A DNA stretch of 64,000 nucleotides from Sporosarcina sp. ZBG7A (GTDB lineage Bacteria > Bacillota > Bacilli > Bacillales_A > Planococcaceae). Every line of letters starts with the position of its first letter. Within the stretch, counting starts at the first letter, position 1. Position numbers and translations under genes: made by a program. The notes under the pieces were generated by a model that saw only the letters and a list, made by a program, of their open reading frames with translations, made no database searches and was not told the DNA's origin. This document shows positions 35,045 to 44,075 of this stretch, piece by piece. The stretch lies in NCBI RefSeq assembly GCF_000813425.1, contig NZ_JWIB01000016.1, forward strand, positions 1-64,000, read 5' to 3'.

Positions 35045-36769
35045 TTGAAGTCATTCAAGTCGTTTACTTCAAAAACATTTATCGTCCTGTCCCTCCTAGT
35101 CATTGGCACAGCATCTTTTCTGTTATGGATAACGAGTGATGCTCATCGCGCGACTCCGCTGTCATACCCTGCGTTAGAGCAGAAGCTTGCAGCAGCAGAT
35201 AGTGCGACGTTAAAAGAAACCTCATCGGGATCTCTCTATTTAAAAACAGCGAATGGCCTATATGTTACAAATGTACGTCCCGAAAGTGAACTTGCAGAAC
35301 AGCTTGTTAAGACATATAACGTTTCGTATACGTATTCAGGTGGAAATGCATCCAGTTACCTAATTGCAGGGTTACTGTTAGCTGCGCTTCTCACGTTACT
35401 TATTCTTCAACAAAAAGGAAAACTGGGTGTAGGCGCAGCTTCTATGAAACATAGCGCATCGAAAGAAACTCCTCTTCCGGACATTACCTTGAATGATATC
35501 GGAGGACTGTCACAAGAAATGAAAGACGAAATCCACCAAACACTGGATATCATTAAAGACCCGAAACGATCGGAAGCACTTGGTGTGAAAGCACCGAAAG
35601 GAATCTTGCTCGAAGGACCACCCGGAACTGGTAAAACTTTACTAGCCCAGGCAATTGCACATGAAATCGGTGCTTCGTTCTATTCTTCAAGTGGTGCTGC
35701 ATTTACTGAGCTCTTTGTCGGTGTAGGGGCATCTCGAATCCGTACCATGTTCCAAAATGCACGAAAGCAGGAGATGGCAGTCATTTTCATTGACGAAGTG
35801 GATGCGCTTGCTGGAAAAAGAAAAGCTCACGGTGGAGAAGAGTCTGAGAAAACGTTGACTGAGCTTCTTGTCCAACTGGATGGCGGGGCGGATAATGAAG
35901 GAGTTTTGTTCATTGCTGCAACAAATCGGAAAGATATGTTGGATGAAGCCTTCTTACGACCTGGACGCATCGATTATTCGTTCCAAGTTCCTCTCCCTGA
36001 TACACAAGGGCGTCGAGAAATTATGGACATCCATATTAAAGGGAAGGCATTGGCACCTAACGTGTTTGCGTCACTAGACATGTTGGCAGAAAGTACATCA
36101 GGCTTTTCAGGTGCACAAATAAGTGCACTCTTTACAACGGCAAGTAAACGAGCGATTCGTGAAGGGCGTGCTGAAATAGTCACGAGTGATATGGATTTTG
36201 CGATTGACCGGACCATTCTTGGCAATGCGTCCAGGAGCATGAATGATCCATTGACTAAACGACGTGTTGCAATTCATGAATCTGGTCACGCATTAATCGC
36301 TGCGATTACAAAACCACATTCAGTGCGAAAAGCAACGATTATACCAAGAGGGCAAGCGCTTGGTTACGTTGCGCCAATTCAAAAAGAACTGCATTTACAA
36401 ACTGCAAGTGAACTCCTTGACCAAGTCAGTATGATTCTTGGCGGTGGTATAGCAGAACGTATCTACCTGGGAGAACATAGTATTGGTGTAAGTGGAGACG
36501 TTCAACAGGCAAAAGATATTATTGAACGGATGGTCGACACGGGGTTACTTCAAGATGGGTTCACGTTGACGTTCAGTAAAACCGACAAAGAAATCAAGAT
36601 GCAAGAACTCTTTACTGTCGCTGTTGAGCGGACTGAAGAATTGATACGTGGCCATGCTAGCCAGTTCGAGCATTTGGTCAATGAATTATATACAAAAGAA
36701 ACATTGGACGGTTCTGAAGTGCATGAGATTGTGTGCGGTGTGAAAAAAGAACTCGTTCCAAGTTCGTAA
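35045..36769 (+). CDS. FtsH-like membrane AAA+ metalloprotease (short paralogue)
   Basis: A 574-residue protein with two N-terminal TM helices (about 10-30 and 104-121) around a short extracytoplasmic domain of about 75 residues. The AAA+ domain has Walker A GPPGTGKT (191-198), pore loop FVGVGAS, Walker B VIFIDEVDAL and SRH arginines (RPGRID). The zinc-protease motif HESGH is at 411-415, with a third-ligand Asp in SGDVQQAKD. All catalytic residues are present. It is shorter than housekeeping FtsH and its periplasmic domain is unlike it, so this looks like an accessory paralogue. The start is TTG after AAGGAG. Confidence 0.9.
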   Translation: MKSFKSFTSKTFIVLSLLVIGTASFLLWITSDAHRATPLSYPALEQKLAAADSATLKETSSGSLYLKTANGLYVTNVRPESELAEQLVKTYNVSYTYSGGNASSYLIAGLLLAALLTLLILQQKGKLGVGAASMKHSASKETPLPDITLNDIGGLSQEMKDEIHQTLDIIKDPKRSEALGVKAPKGILLEGPPGTGKTLLAQAIAHEIGASFYSSSGAAFTELFVGVGASRIRTMFQNARKQEMAVIFIDEVDALAGKRKAHGGEESEKTLTELLVQLDGGADNEGVLFIAATNRKDMLDEAFLRPGRIDYSFQVPLPDTQGRREIMDIHIKGKALAPNVFASLDMLAESTSGFSGAQISALFTTASKRAIREGRAEIVTSDMDFAIDRTILGNASRSMNDPLTKRRVAIHESGHALIAAITKPHSVRKATIIPRGQALGYVAPIQKELHLQTASELLDQVSMILGGGIAERIYLGEHSIGVSGDVQQAKDIIERMVDTGLLQDGFTLTFSKTDKEIKMQELFTVAVERTEELIRGHASQFEHLVNELYTKETLDGSEVHEIVCGVKKELVPSS

Positions 36770-36773
36770 TAAA

Positions 36774-36810
36774 GAAGAGGGCGGCCAATTATATGGCTTG
36801 CCCTCTTTTA
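36774..36810. terminator. terminator between the FtsH-like gene and the small minus gene
   Basis: AGAGGGC pairs with GCCCTCT with an inner GCCA/TGGC, followed by TTTTA. It probably acts for both convergent genes. Confidence 0.7.
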
Positions 36811-36927
36811 TCTTTTTCGGTTAGGAATCTTATCACTGTGCTTTTTATCATTTACGAATTTCATAACGACCGGTAAAATAATTGGTCCCCATTTAACAGC
36901 TGTCTTAACGACTTTAGTAATTTTCAT
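36808..36927 (-). CDS. 39-residue small membrane-associated protein
   Basis: ATG at 36927 with AAGGAG 8 bases upstream opens a 39-codon gene. A short amphipathic/hydrophobic helix (VVKTAVKWGPIILPVVMKFV) is followed by a basic tail (NDKKHSDKIPNRKR). This pattern matches small uncharacterised Bacillales proteins; a type I toxin-like or membrane-tuning peptide is possible but unsupported. It converges on the FtsH-like gene. Confidence 0.75.
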   Translation of the reverse strand: MKITKVVKTAVKWGPIILPVVMKFVNDKKHSDKIPNRKR

Positions 36928-37009
36928 ATGCTTCGCTCCTTAAAAGAAGTTATACCCCTCTTTTCCCATGTTGAGGGGGTATTTAAACCTGTAAGAGAAT
37001 CCCAAGTAA

Positions 37010-37744
37010 CTAACTGCGTAACAGATTATAGATTTCCCTTTTCAGAGTGAGGAATGGGTCACTCAGCAATAATTCCTCAGAACGGGGTCTATCAAAAGGA
37101 ACGGTGATTTCTTTTTTCACAACGGCAGGTTTGTCAGATAGGACGATAATCCGGTCAGATAGAAAAAGGGCTTCGTCGATATCGTGTGTAATGAAAAGAA
37201 TCGACTTTTTGTACGTTTCCCAAATAGATAAGAGCCACTGCTGCATTTCAAGACGTGTGAATTCATCTAACGCTGAAAAAGGTTCGTCCAAGCAAATTAT
37301 CGATTGTGGGGCATTTAAACTACGGATGAAAGATACGCGCTGTTTCATACCACCGGAAAGCTCATTAGGATAGGCATCTTCGTAACCGGACAAACCTGCG
37401 CTTTTAATGAGTTCCAGCGTTTTAGTACGGTCTTGTTTGGTGCCTGCAATTTCCGCACTTAACTCAACATTTTGTAATACAGTCCTCCAAGGAAAAAGCG
37501 CTGGACTTTGTGGCATATAACTAATATATCCACGGGAATTATTCAGAACAGAACCGTCAAGAGAAATTGTGCCAGAATCAGGTGTGTAAAGTCCACCAAT
37601 GAGCTGGAAAATCGTGCTTTTCCCGCTTCCTGAAGGACCCACAATAGAGACGAACTCGCCTTCTTTCACGGACAATGTAATGTCTTGAAGAACATGGTTT
37701 AGACCATATGATTTTGATAGATTTTCAAGAGTGAGTTGACCCAT
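37010..37744 (-). CDS. thiZ: ThiZ-type ABC ATPase (thiamine precursor importer)
   Basis: A 244-residue ATPase of the TauB/SsuB/ThiZ class. It has Walker A GPSGSGKST, the Q loop YMPQSPALFPWRTVLQNVEL, signature LSGGMKQRVSF, Walker B IICLDEPFSALD and the switch His in FITHDIDEALFLSD. Last gene of a four-gene minus-strand operon headed by a TPP riboswitch. It overlaps the permease gene by 20 bases. It powers uptake of a pyrimidine precursor of thiamine. Confidence 0.9.
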   Translation of the reverse strand: MGQLTLENLSKSYGLNHVLQDITLSVKEGEFVSIVGPSGSGKSTIFQLIGGLYTPDSGTISLDGSVLNNSRGYISYMPQSPALFPWRTVLQNVELSAEIAGTKQDRTKTLELIKSAGLSGYEDAYPNELSGGMKQRVSFIRSLNAPQSIICLDEPFSALDEFTRLEMQQWLLSIWETYKKSILFITHDIDEALFLSDRIIVLSDKPAVVKKEITVPFDRPRSEELLLSDPFLTLKREIYNLLRS

Positions 37745-38510
37745 CCGATTCTTTCCCTCCTTGACTTCGCCAACGTAGGACGCTTTTTTCGACAGCTAAA
37801 ATAATTCCGAAATACGTTAAACTCAAAATCATGATCAGTACAATGGCAACAAAAACACGGTCCGTTTTGAACGAAGAAGAAGCGAGTGTCATATAGACAC
37901 CAATTCCTTTGTTCGCACCGAGCCATTCAGAAATGACAGCCCCCATAACACTGTAGGTTGCTGCGATTTTTAGTCCTGAAAACAGTGAAGGCAATGAGTG
38001 TGGCCATTGCAATTTCCAGAAAATCTGGCGATTGCTTGCGCCAATCATCTTTAAGTAGTACAACATGTCTCGATCTGTTTGTCTGAATCCATCCAGTGCA
38101 GCAATCGTTACTGGGAAAAAACAGACGAGAACGATGACGATGACTTTCGGAAGCATCCCGAACCCGAACCAAATGACGAGAAGTGGAGCGAGTACAATCA
38201 CCGGAATGTTTTGCGACAAAATCAGGAGCGGATAAAAGGCTTGCTGAAGAAATGGGATCCGAAATAACAGTATGGCTACAACAATTCCTACAGTAATTCC
38301 GACAAGATAGCCAGTTGCTGAAAGAGTGATTGTGGACATAATATGAGAGACATACAATGAATAGCCGGTGAATGCCTCTTCAGCAATTTGAGTAGGTAAA
38401 GGAAGAAGCCAAGCGGGCACATCGAAAAGCCGAGCAGCGCCTTCCCACATAACGAGTAAAAGGATGAAGACCAGAAGCGGCCGCCATCCTTTATTTACTG
38501 CCGATTTCAT
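37725..38510 (-). CDS. thiX: ThiX-type ABC permease
   Basis: A 261-residue, six-TM permease of the BPD_transp_1 family. The EAA loop is visible as YYLKMIGASNRQIFWKLQWPHSLPSLFSGLKI, the contact site for the ATPase. N-terminal WEGAARLFDVPAWLLPLPTQI is typical of nitrate/taurine/HMP permeases. Its start overlaps the stop of the thiamine-binding protein gene (ATGA). It imports a thiamine precursor with ThiY and ThiZ. Confidence 0.92.
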   Translation of the reverse strand: MKSAVNKGWRPLLVFILLLVMWEGAARLFDVPAWLLPLPTQIAEEAFTGYSLYVSHIMSTITLSATGYLVGITVGIVVAILLFRIPFLQQAFYPLLILSQNIPVIVLAPLLVIWFGFGMLPKVIVIVLVCFFPVTIAALDGFRQTDRDMLYYLKMIGASNRQIFWKLQWPHSLPSLFSGLKIAATYSVMGAVISEWLGANKGIGVYMTLASSSFKTDRVFVAIVLIMILSLTYFGIILAVEKSVLRWRSQGGKESDGSTHS

Positions 38511-38797
38511 CTGTATTTCTCCGTTAGCTTTTCCATAGAAGCACCTTCAGGATTGCTGTAGATTTTCACTTGGGAAATGACACTTGATGCTCCTAATTCA
38601 GTCATACGAGTGTTCATTTTTTCAATAATGCTGAGCAAGTTTCCAAGTTCGCCTTCCATCGTCGTTTCAAGTGGTGCGACCCGATAAGGAACACCAGATT
38701 GTTCGATCACTTCAATCGCCGCATCTACATACGGAATGACATCTTCACCGTTTGGGGTCTTTGGTATTATTTGAATACTAACAAGTGCATTCGCCAT
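38507..38797 (-). CDS. thiamine-binding protein (YkoF/MTH1187 family)
   Basis: A 96-residue ferredoxin-like fold protein of the thiamine-binding (DUF77) family: MANALVSIQIIPKTPNG, YVDAAIEVIEQSGVPYRVAPLETTMEGEL, then a closing helix and strand. Related YkoF-type proteins bind thiamine or HMP. Its position inside the riboswitch operon, between the binding protein and permease, supports a role in precursor capture or trafficking. ATG 38797 follows AAGGAGG; a longer frame reaching into the upstream gene is not used. Confidence 0.87.
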   Translation of the reverse strand: MANALVSIQIIPKTPNGEDVIPYVDAAIEVIEQSGVPYRVAPLETTMEGELGNLLSIIEKMNTRMTELGASSVISQVKIYSNPEGASMEKLTEKYR

Positions 38798-38810
38798 TTT
38801 CATTTCCTCC

Positions 38811-39806
38811 TTAGTTTGGTAAAAACTCGTTTGTAAATGCATCTTTTGCGTTGAATTCGCCTTCAAGCAAGTTGTTCTCATCCATCCACTGCGCGTAATT
38901 TTCCCATGTTTTCAGTTGTTGTTCACCGAAGCGAGGTGCGTCATCCTGATATTTAGGGGAAAGCCATTGCTGACTTTTTTTGACGAGCTCTGGATCTAAA
39001 TCAGGGACAGCTTTTATTAAGATATCTGCAGCTTCTTCAGGATGATCAATTGCAAACTGGTACCCTTTTACAGCAGCTGCAACAAAGGCTTCCACCTTCT
39101 CGGGATCTTTTGCAATGAGTTTTTCATTTGTAGTAATGACGGGTGTATAGTAATCCAGATTCTCTGAGTAGTCCTTCAAATATTGCATGTTCAGTTCCAT
39201 TCCACGTTGTTCGGCTTCGATGCCTGTCCAGCCATAGTATACCCAGGCAAGGTCGATATCACGTTGAATCGCTGTGAAGAAATCAGAAGAACCCATGTTG
39301 ATATACTTTACTTTACTGCTGTCGGCGTTATCTTTTTCCATCAGGGATTTAACGACAGCTTGCTCAACAGGAGCACCCCAACCGCCATAATTTTTCCCTT
39401 CGAAGTCTTTCGGCGATTCTATGCCTGCCTCTTTTAAGGAAGCAAATCCAGACGTATTGTGTTGGATGATTGCAGCAATCGAAACGATTGGAATACCTGC
39501 CGCACGTGCTTCTGTGAGTGCTTCCTGTGCACCGATTCCAAAATCAGCTTTTCCTGATGCTACGAGCTGATCAGCACCAGCTTCGCCCGGAAGCATGATT
39601 TCTACATCCAGTCCTTCATCTTTAAAGTATCCTTTTTCTTGAGCTACATACAAACCAGTATGATTCGTATTTGGTGTCCAATCGAGCGCGAAATGGACTT
39701 TTTGGATAGCTTCTTTGTCGTCTCCACTTGACGAGCTTGGTTCGTTTTCTGCTCCGCAAGCTGTGAGAAGCGATGCAGCAAACAGAACTGTGAGTATTCG
39801 TTTCAA
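38811..39806 (-). CDS. thiY: ThiY-type substrate-binding lipoprotein (NMT1/THI5-like)
   Basis: A 331-residue lipoprotein with lipobox SLLTAC and an NMT1/THI5-like domain. VHFALDWTPNTNHTGLYVAQEKGYFKDEGL is the family signature, followed by GEAGADQLVASGKADFGI and YGGWGAPVEQAV. It binds formylaminopyrimidine/HMP-type thiamine precursors. The TTG at 39806 is the start (GGAGGGAA upstream). A longer frame from 39962 would translate the riboswitch and is rejected. First gene of the operon. Confidence 0.92.
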   Translation of the reverse strand: MKRILTVLFAASLLTACGAENEPSSSSGDDKEAIQKVHFALDWTPNTNHTGLYVAQEKGYFKDEGLDVEIMLPGEAGADQLVASGKADFGIGAQEALTEARAAGIPIVSIAAIIQHNTSGFASLKEAGIESPKDFEGKNYGGWGAPVEQAVVKSLMEKDNADSSKVKYINMGSSDFFTAIQRDIDLAWVYYGWTGIEAEQRGMELNMQYLKDYSENLDYYTPVITTNEKLIAKDPEKVEAFVAAAVKGYQFAIDHPEEAADILIKAVPDLDPELVKKSQQWLSPKYQDDAPRFGEQQLKTWENYAQWMDENNLLEGEFNAKDAFTNEFLPN

Positions 39807-39838
39807 TGAAATTCCCTCCTGGAGTTTCACACTGCAAC

Positions 39839-39875
39839 AAAAAAACGCGCACTCCCGATTTTCGGAAGTACGCGT
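39839..39875 (-). terminator. riboswitch terminator
   Basis: On the minus strand ACGCGTACTTCCGA pairs with TCGGGAGTGCGCGT (two G-U) and runs into seven U, between the TPP aptamer and thiY. Confidence 0.87.
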
Positions 39876-39900
39876 CACATAATCATTATGGAATGAATAT

Positions 39901-39985
39901 GTTCCCTCCGCTGGCGTTACCCAGATCAGGTTCAAAGGGTCTGCATGTCGCATGCATCTCAACCGGTTCTCCGGTACCCCTACAT
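39901..39985 (-). promoter_or_regulatory. TPP (THI-box) riboswitch
   Basis: Read on the minus strand the region has the canonical aptamer order: AGGGGTACC, the CTGAGA-equivalent GTTGAGATGC, ACCCTTTGAACCTGATC, GGGTAACGCCAGCG and AGGGAA. It precedes an intrinsic terminator and the thiY-X-Z operon. TPP binding should cause termination and shut off precursor import. Confidence 0.95.
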
Positions 39986-40157
39986 ATTGTCAGTGATGAA
40001 GTTGTATGGTGTTCACTTATTACTTTGCCATACTTTTCTGTAAGTAGCAAGTCTCATAGTTTCAGCGTTTTTTACTTTCCGCAATGAATTTAGTCATGAT
40101 ATACTAAGAAAAGGATTTTCTACTCTGATTCATCCAAACAGAAAGTGAGTGGTCAAA

Positions 40158-40874
40158 ATGGGCCGTAAGTGGAATAATATTAAAGAGAAGAAAGCGTCAA
40201 AAGATGCCAACACGAGCCGGATCTATGCAAAATTCGGTCGCGAAATATATGTAGCAGCAAAGCAAGGGGAGCCGGATCCGGAATCGAACCAAGCTCTTAA
40301 AATCGTTTTAGAACGTGCAAAAACATATAGTGTACCGAAAACAATTATTGAACGTGCAATTGAAAAAGCTAAAGGTGGCGGAGAAGAGAGCTACGATGAG
40401 CTTCGCTACGAAGGATTCGGACCAAATGGATCGATGGTCATCGTCGATGCGTTAACGAATAACGTCAATCGGACGGCATCAGAAGTACGCGCAGCGTTCG
40501 GTAAAAATGGAGGCAACATGGGTGTGAGTGGTTCTGTTGCATACATGTTCGACCACACTGCTGTTTTCGGAATTGAAGGGAAGTCAGCAGATGACGTCCT
40601 TGAATTGATGATGGAACACGACGTGGATGTCAATGACATTAGCGAAGAAGACGGGCAAGTTCTAGTTTACGCAGATCCGACAGCATTCCACGAAGTTCAA
40701 GAAGCGTTTAAAGCTGAAGGAATCACTGATTTCACAGTCGCTGAATTGACTATGCTTGCACAAAACGATGTCGAGCTTGACGCGGCATCAGTTGAGCAAT
40801 TCGAAAAAATGATCGATGCAATCGAAGACCTCGAAGACGTTCAACAAGTCTATCACAACGTAGATCTTGGAGAA
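40158..40874 (+). CDS. yeeI: YebC/YeeI family protein
   Basis: About 239 residues, stop at 40875-40877. The [30 protein letters not shown] opening is that of the YeeI (YebC type II) branch rather than the MAGHSKW type. Later family blocks are [35 protein letters not shown] and [12 protein letters not shown]. YebC proteins were annotated as transcription regulators; recent work on the type II branch points to a role in translation at proline-rich stretches. The ATG at 40158 is preferred over GTG 40149. Monocistronic. Confidence 0.92.
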
Positions 40875-40885
40875 TAAAACACAAT

Positions 40886-40926
40886 AAAAAGCGACAAGAG
40901 CGGTCTAACGCTCTTGTCGCTTTTTT
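40886..40926. terminator. bidirectional terminator
   Basis: A 17-bp perfect stem, AAAAAGCGACAAGAGCG, with a 6-nt loop and a T run. Shared by yeeI (+) and the ATP-grasp gene (-). Confidence 0.93.
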
Positions 40927-40931
40927 AGTTG

Positions 40932-42152
40932 TCACCAATTATTGTTCTTATACTTTTTATAATAATTCACTTGTCTAAGGAACAAATAAAGCTTCCGCTT
41001 CAAATGCTTGTCCCCTTTGTAGAACAGCGGGTTTACAAACTGCTTCTGTTTCAAAAGACGTTTAATGTCTCTCTTAACTGCCTTGTTCGTTACAAACTTC
41101 TTTAGCACAATCTTTGGAACTACTGTGAACAGGAAAGGTTTGTTGAGCAATACTAGTGGCTTTTGCTTGTTGTAGATCAAATCATCCACAAAATAACTTG
41201 CCATGTTATGTCCTAGAGCCGTTGTATAGTAACTAGAACGACCTTGGCGGATATTCACTTCAAAAACTTTGAATTTCTTATCGCGAGGGTCATATTTCAA
41301 GTCGAAGTTCGCAAAGCCTCTATAGCCCACAGCCTCTAAGAAGTTTTTCAACTTGTACATCATTTCTTCGTTGTATCGTGTAATCACAGCTGTGTAGTTT
41401 CCGATTGCAGTCACAGTATGTTCTTGCAAAACAACTTGTGCAAACGTGACGAGCTGGGTTTGTCCAGCTGAATTTGAATAGATAACCGAATCCCACATAT
41501 ATGTATCATCACCTGGGATGAAATCTTGAATAATCAGCTCTTCGTTGTACCCACTTTTCTTCACCGTTTCAATGACTTCGTTTAATTCAATCAGAGAGTT
41601 CACTTTGTACACTTTTTGCTGTCCGGCAAACTTGTTTTGGTTATAGACAACAGTATCACTCGGCTTCACGATTACAGGATAATTCATGTCTTCCTTGAAA
41701 GGTCCATCCACTTTGCAATCGTAGAAGAATGTTAATGGAGTATCAATACCATGTTCTTTGCACAACTTATAAAAGTGGGATTTGATCTGTAAATTGTCCA
41801 TGAGCTCACGGTCGATATAATTGAAAGTAAAGTGCTCTTTTAACTGATCTGCATGTTCAATGATAAGCCGGACATACAAATCATTCGTACCTACTAGCAA
41901 TAGTTCGCGCCCTTCAGCTTTATATTTAGCCGCAATTTTAATTAGAATGTCAGCAAACTTATCTTCGTCAGATAGCTCTGTATTGAGCTCGATTTTATAG
42001 GGAATTGTACTAAGTTGTGTAAATGATAACGGCTCTTTCCCGATCAATACAGGATTGATATGGTAGGCTTCGTGAAAAGAAATCGCCATGTTGTATGCGT
42101 TCATATCTGTACCAACTATGATTGGTAAGAATGGAAGTTTTTTTGTGTTCAT
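40932..42152 (-). CDS. ATP-grasp ligase resembling D-aspartate ligase
   Basis: A 406-residue ATP-grasp enzyme. The N-terminal FLPIIVGTDMNAYNMAISFHEAY, the ATP-grasp core (YPVIVKPSDTVVYN, LIIQDFIPGDDTYMWD) and the metal-binding GFANFDLKYDPRDKKFKVFEVNIRQGRSS closely follow the enterococcal D-aspartate ligase Asl, which adds D-Asp to the peptidoglycan stem lysine. Planococcaceae commonly have A4-alpha cross-bridges with dicarboxylic amino acids, so a cross-bridge role is plausible. The amino acid used (D-Asp, D-Glu or other) is not known. The C-terminus is very basic. Monocistronic. Confidence 0.8.
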   Translation of the reverse strand: MNTKKLPFLPIIVGTDMNAYNMAISFHEAYHINPVLIGKEPLSFTQLSTIPYKIELNTELSDEDKFADILIKIAAKYKAEGRELLLVGTNDLYVRLIIEHADQLKEHFTFNYIDRELMDNLQIKSHFYKLCKEHGIDTPLTFFYDCKVDGPFKEDMNYPVIVKPSDTVVYNQNKFAGQQKVYKVNSLIELNEVIETVKKSGYNEELIIQDFIPGDDTYMWDSVIYSNSAGQTQLVTFAQVVLQEHTVTAIGNYTAVITRYNEEMMYKLKNFLEAVGYRGFANFDLKYDPRDKKFKVFEVNIRQGRSSYYTTALGHNMASYFVDDLIYNKQKPLVLLNKPFLFTVVPKIVLKKFVTNKAVKRDIKRLLKQKQFVNPLFYKGDKHLKRKLYLFLRQVNYYKKYKNNNW

Positions 42153-42328
42153 TGTATCCTCCTAAATCTCGATGGAATTGTCGTTCCTAAAATCCTAATC
42201 TCTATATTACATGGAAAACACTTTGGTATACAACAGTTAGCCTACGCGGGAGTGTACCTAATCAGGTTTAAATCTGGATAAAAAAAGGAATAGAAAAATG
42301 AGGTTCATTTCAAGGAGGAACAAGCACC

Positions 42329-42478
42329 ATGTTGAAAATTGAAGAAACAAAAATGGATATGAAGCGTGAGGAAGTCATCCAAAGGCTAGTAGGGCGAGGT
42401 ATTTTCAAGATTGAAGGAAAGCAGCTCTATGAACTACCATTACTTATATTAATGAAAGAATATTATAGGCACATATAA
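42329..42478 (+). CDS. FbpA-like small basic protein
   Basis: A 49-residue protein with AAGGAGGA 8 bases upstream of ATG. The core KREEVIQRLVGRGIFKIEGKQLYELPLLILMKEYY matches the Fur-regulated basic protein A family (short helical hairpin with GxxK..GxQLYEL). In Bacillus subtilis FbpA acts with the sRNA FsrA in the iron-sparing response. No clear Fur box is seen in the 150 bp upstream, so iron regulation here is not demonstrated. Confidence 0.7.
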   Translation: MLKIEETKMDMKREEVIQRLVGRGIFKIEGKQLYELPLLILMKEYYRHI

Positions 42479-42486
42479 TGGCAATT

Positions 42487-42523
42487 GCCGGTTGAGGAAA
42501 TTCTCCTTAGCCGGCTTTGTTTT
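42487..42523 (+). terminator. intrinsic terminator after the FbpA-like gene
   Basis: GCCGGTTGAGGA pairs with TCCTTAGCCGGC (G-U pairs), then TTTGTTTT. Confidence 0.87.
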
Positions 42524-42553
42524 ACCACTCTATTAGTGAAGAGGTGAATGGAC

Positions 42554-44023
42554 ATGAACGATAGTCAATCAATTCGTAGTAGACTCGAATGGGTGAATGA
42601 AGCCACCATAACTATGATTCAACGAGCACTGGAAGATGAATCGCTCAGCTCTGAAGAATTAGTATTATTTTATATGGATCGGATATCCAGAGAAGGACAA
42701 ATAACTAATGCAATTCTCGAGTTAAATCCCCATGCCTTACAAATCGCTCAGACACTCGATTTTGAAAGAAGGATATCAGGTAAACGTTCAATGCTACATG
42801 GTATACCAATTTTACTGAAAGATAATATAGATACAGGAGATGCCATGCATACGAGCGCAGGTAGTTTAGCATTGGAAAATTACTATGCACCGCAGGATGC
42901 TTTTCTCGTTCAACAGCTTAGAAAGGCAGGAGCCATCCTACTTGGAAAAACCAACATGACAGAGTGGGCGAATTTCATGTCTGCTGATATGCCAAACGGT
43001 TGGAGTTCTAGAGGAGGTCAAGTGCTCAATCCATATGGACAGTTCGAAGTGGGAGGGTCCAGCTCAGGGTCCGCAGTAGCTGTTGGGACTAATTTAGCAG
43101 TTGCATCGATTGGTACTGAAACGACGGGATCGATTATTCACCCGGCTTCACAAAATGGAATTGTTGGTCTGAAACCTACAATTGGGGCGATCAGTCGAAG
43201 CGGCATCATACCATTATCAGTGACACAGGATACGGCGGGTCCGATGACACGTACAGTAACAGATGCTGCAATCGTCTTTGAGGTGTTACTTGGACAAGAT
43301 CCAGACGATCCTATAACAATTTACTCGCAAAAGTATGATTCCACGCATGGTCTTGACTACTTAAAAAAAGAATCACTGCAAGGAATAAGTATTGGTATCG
43401 CGAGTTCAGTATTTAGAAACGAAGTATCTCCAGAACGGATGAAATTATTTGAAGATTCATTAAAAATATTAGAACAATTAGGCGCCAAAATCATCCCAGA
43501 TATCGATCTAGGAACAAAAGAAAGTGATCTAGGCTACAATGTTCTCTTACATGAGTGTAAAGCAGCACTTAATCATTATTTAGGCAAAACCCCAATAACA
43601 AATCCCATTCGATCAATTGCGGATATAATTAGTTTCAACAACAATCACCCAGAACAGACTTTACGATATGGACAAGAACTGCTCAAAAAAATAAATGACC
43701 GGACTGGTTTACTAGTCGAACAACCTTATATCGAGGCTCTACTACGAAATCGTCACTTAGCAAGAAAGGTAGCACTTGGAAAAGCCTTAGAACAAAATGG
43801 TGTCGATATCTTAGCGTTCCCTCAAGATCATGGCTGCAGTTTTGAAGCGGCTGCTGGTTATCCCGCTATAACTGTGCCTGCAGGAGTGACGGATTCGGGC
43901 GAGCCATTCGGTTTAACATTTACAGGACCTGCATATTCTGAACCGTCTTTACTAGGGTACGCATATGCTTTTGAACAACAGACGCAAGTACGTCGCAAGT
44001 TCAGGATGGCACAGAAGAAATAA
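42554..44023 (+). CDS. amidase-signature family enzyme
   Basis: A 489-residue amidase. The Ser-cisSer-Lys triad is visible: Lys in PILLKDNIDTGD, cis-Ser in the GGSSSGSAVA loop, and nucleophile Ser in GTETTGSIIHPASQNGIVGLKPT. The DTAGPMTRTVTDAAI segment is also typical. It hydrolyses an amide to acid and ammonia. It has no GatB/GatC neighbours and lacks GatA-specific context, so it is a stand-alone amidase. The ATG at 42554 is 7 bases after GAGGTG. Confidence 0.9.
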   Translation: MNDSQSIRSRLEWVNEATITMIQRALEDESLSSEELVLFYMDRISREGQITNAILELNPHALQIAQTLDFERRISGKRSMLHGIPILLKDNIDTGDAMHTSAGSLALENYYAPQDAFLVQQLRKAGAILLGKTNMTEWANFMSADMPNGWSSRGGQVLNPYGQFEVGGSSSGSAVAVGTNLAVASIGTETTGSIIHPASQNGIVGLKPTIGAISRSGIIPLSVTQDTAGPMTRTVTDAAIVFEVLLGQDPDDPITIYSQKYDSTHGLDYLKKESLQGISIGIASSVFRNEVSPERMKLFEDSLKILEQLGAKIIPDIDLGTKESDLGYNVLLHECKAALNHYLGKTPITNPIRSIADIISFNNNHPEQTLRYGQELLKKINDRTGLLVEQPYIEALLRNRHLARKVALGKALEQNGVDILAFPQDHGCSFEAAAGYPAITVPAGVTDSGEPFGLTFTGPAYSEPSLLGYAYAFEQQTQVRRKFRMAQKK

Positions 44024-44075
44024 GCAAGCTAATAACAAACTGTGGTAAACTGAGAGGAAGAGAGCGAAAGTAGGG

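Noticed and set aside
39807-39962. N-terminal extension of the ThiY-type protein
   Set aside because: It would translate the TPP riboswitch and its terminator; the lipoprotein signal starts at 39806.
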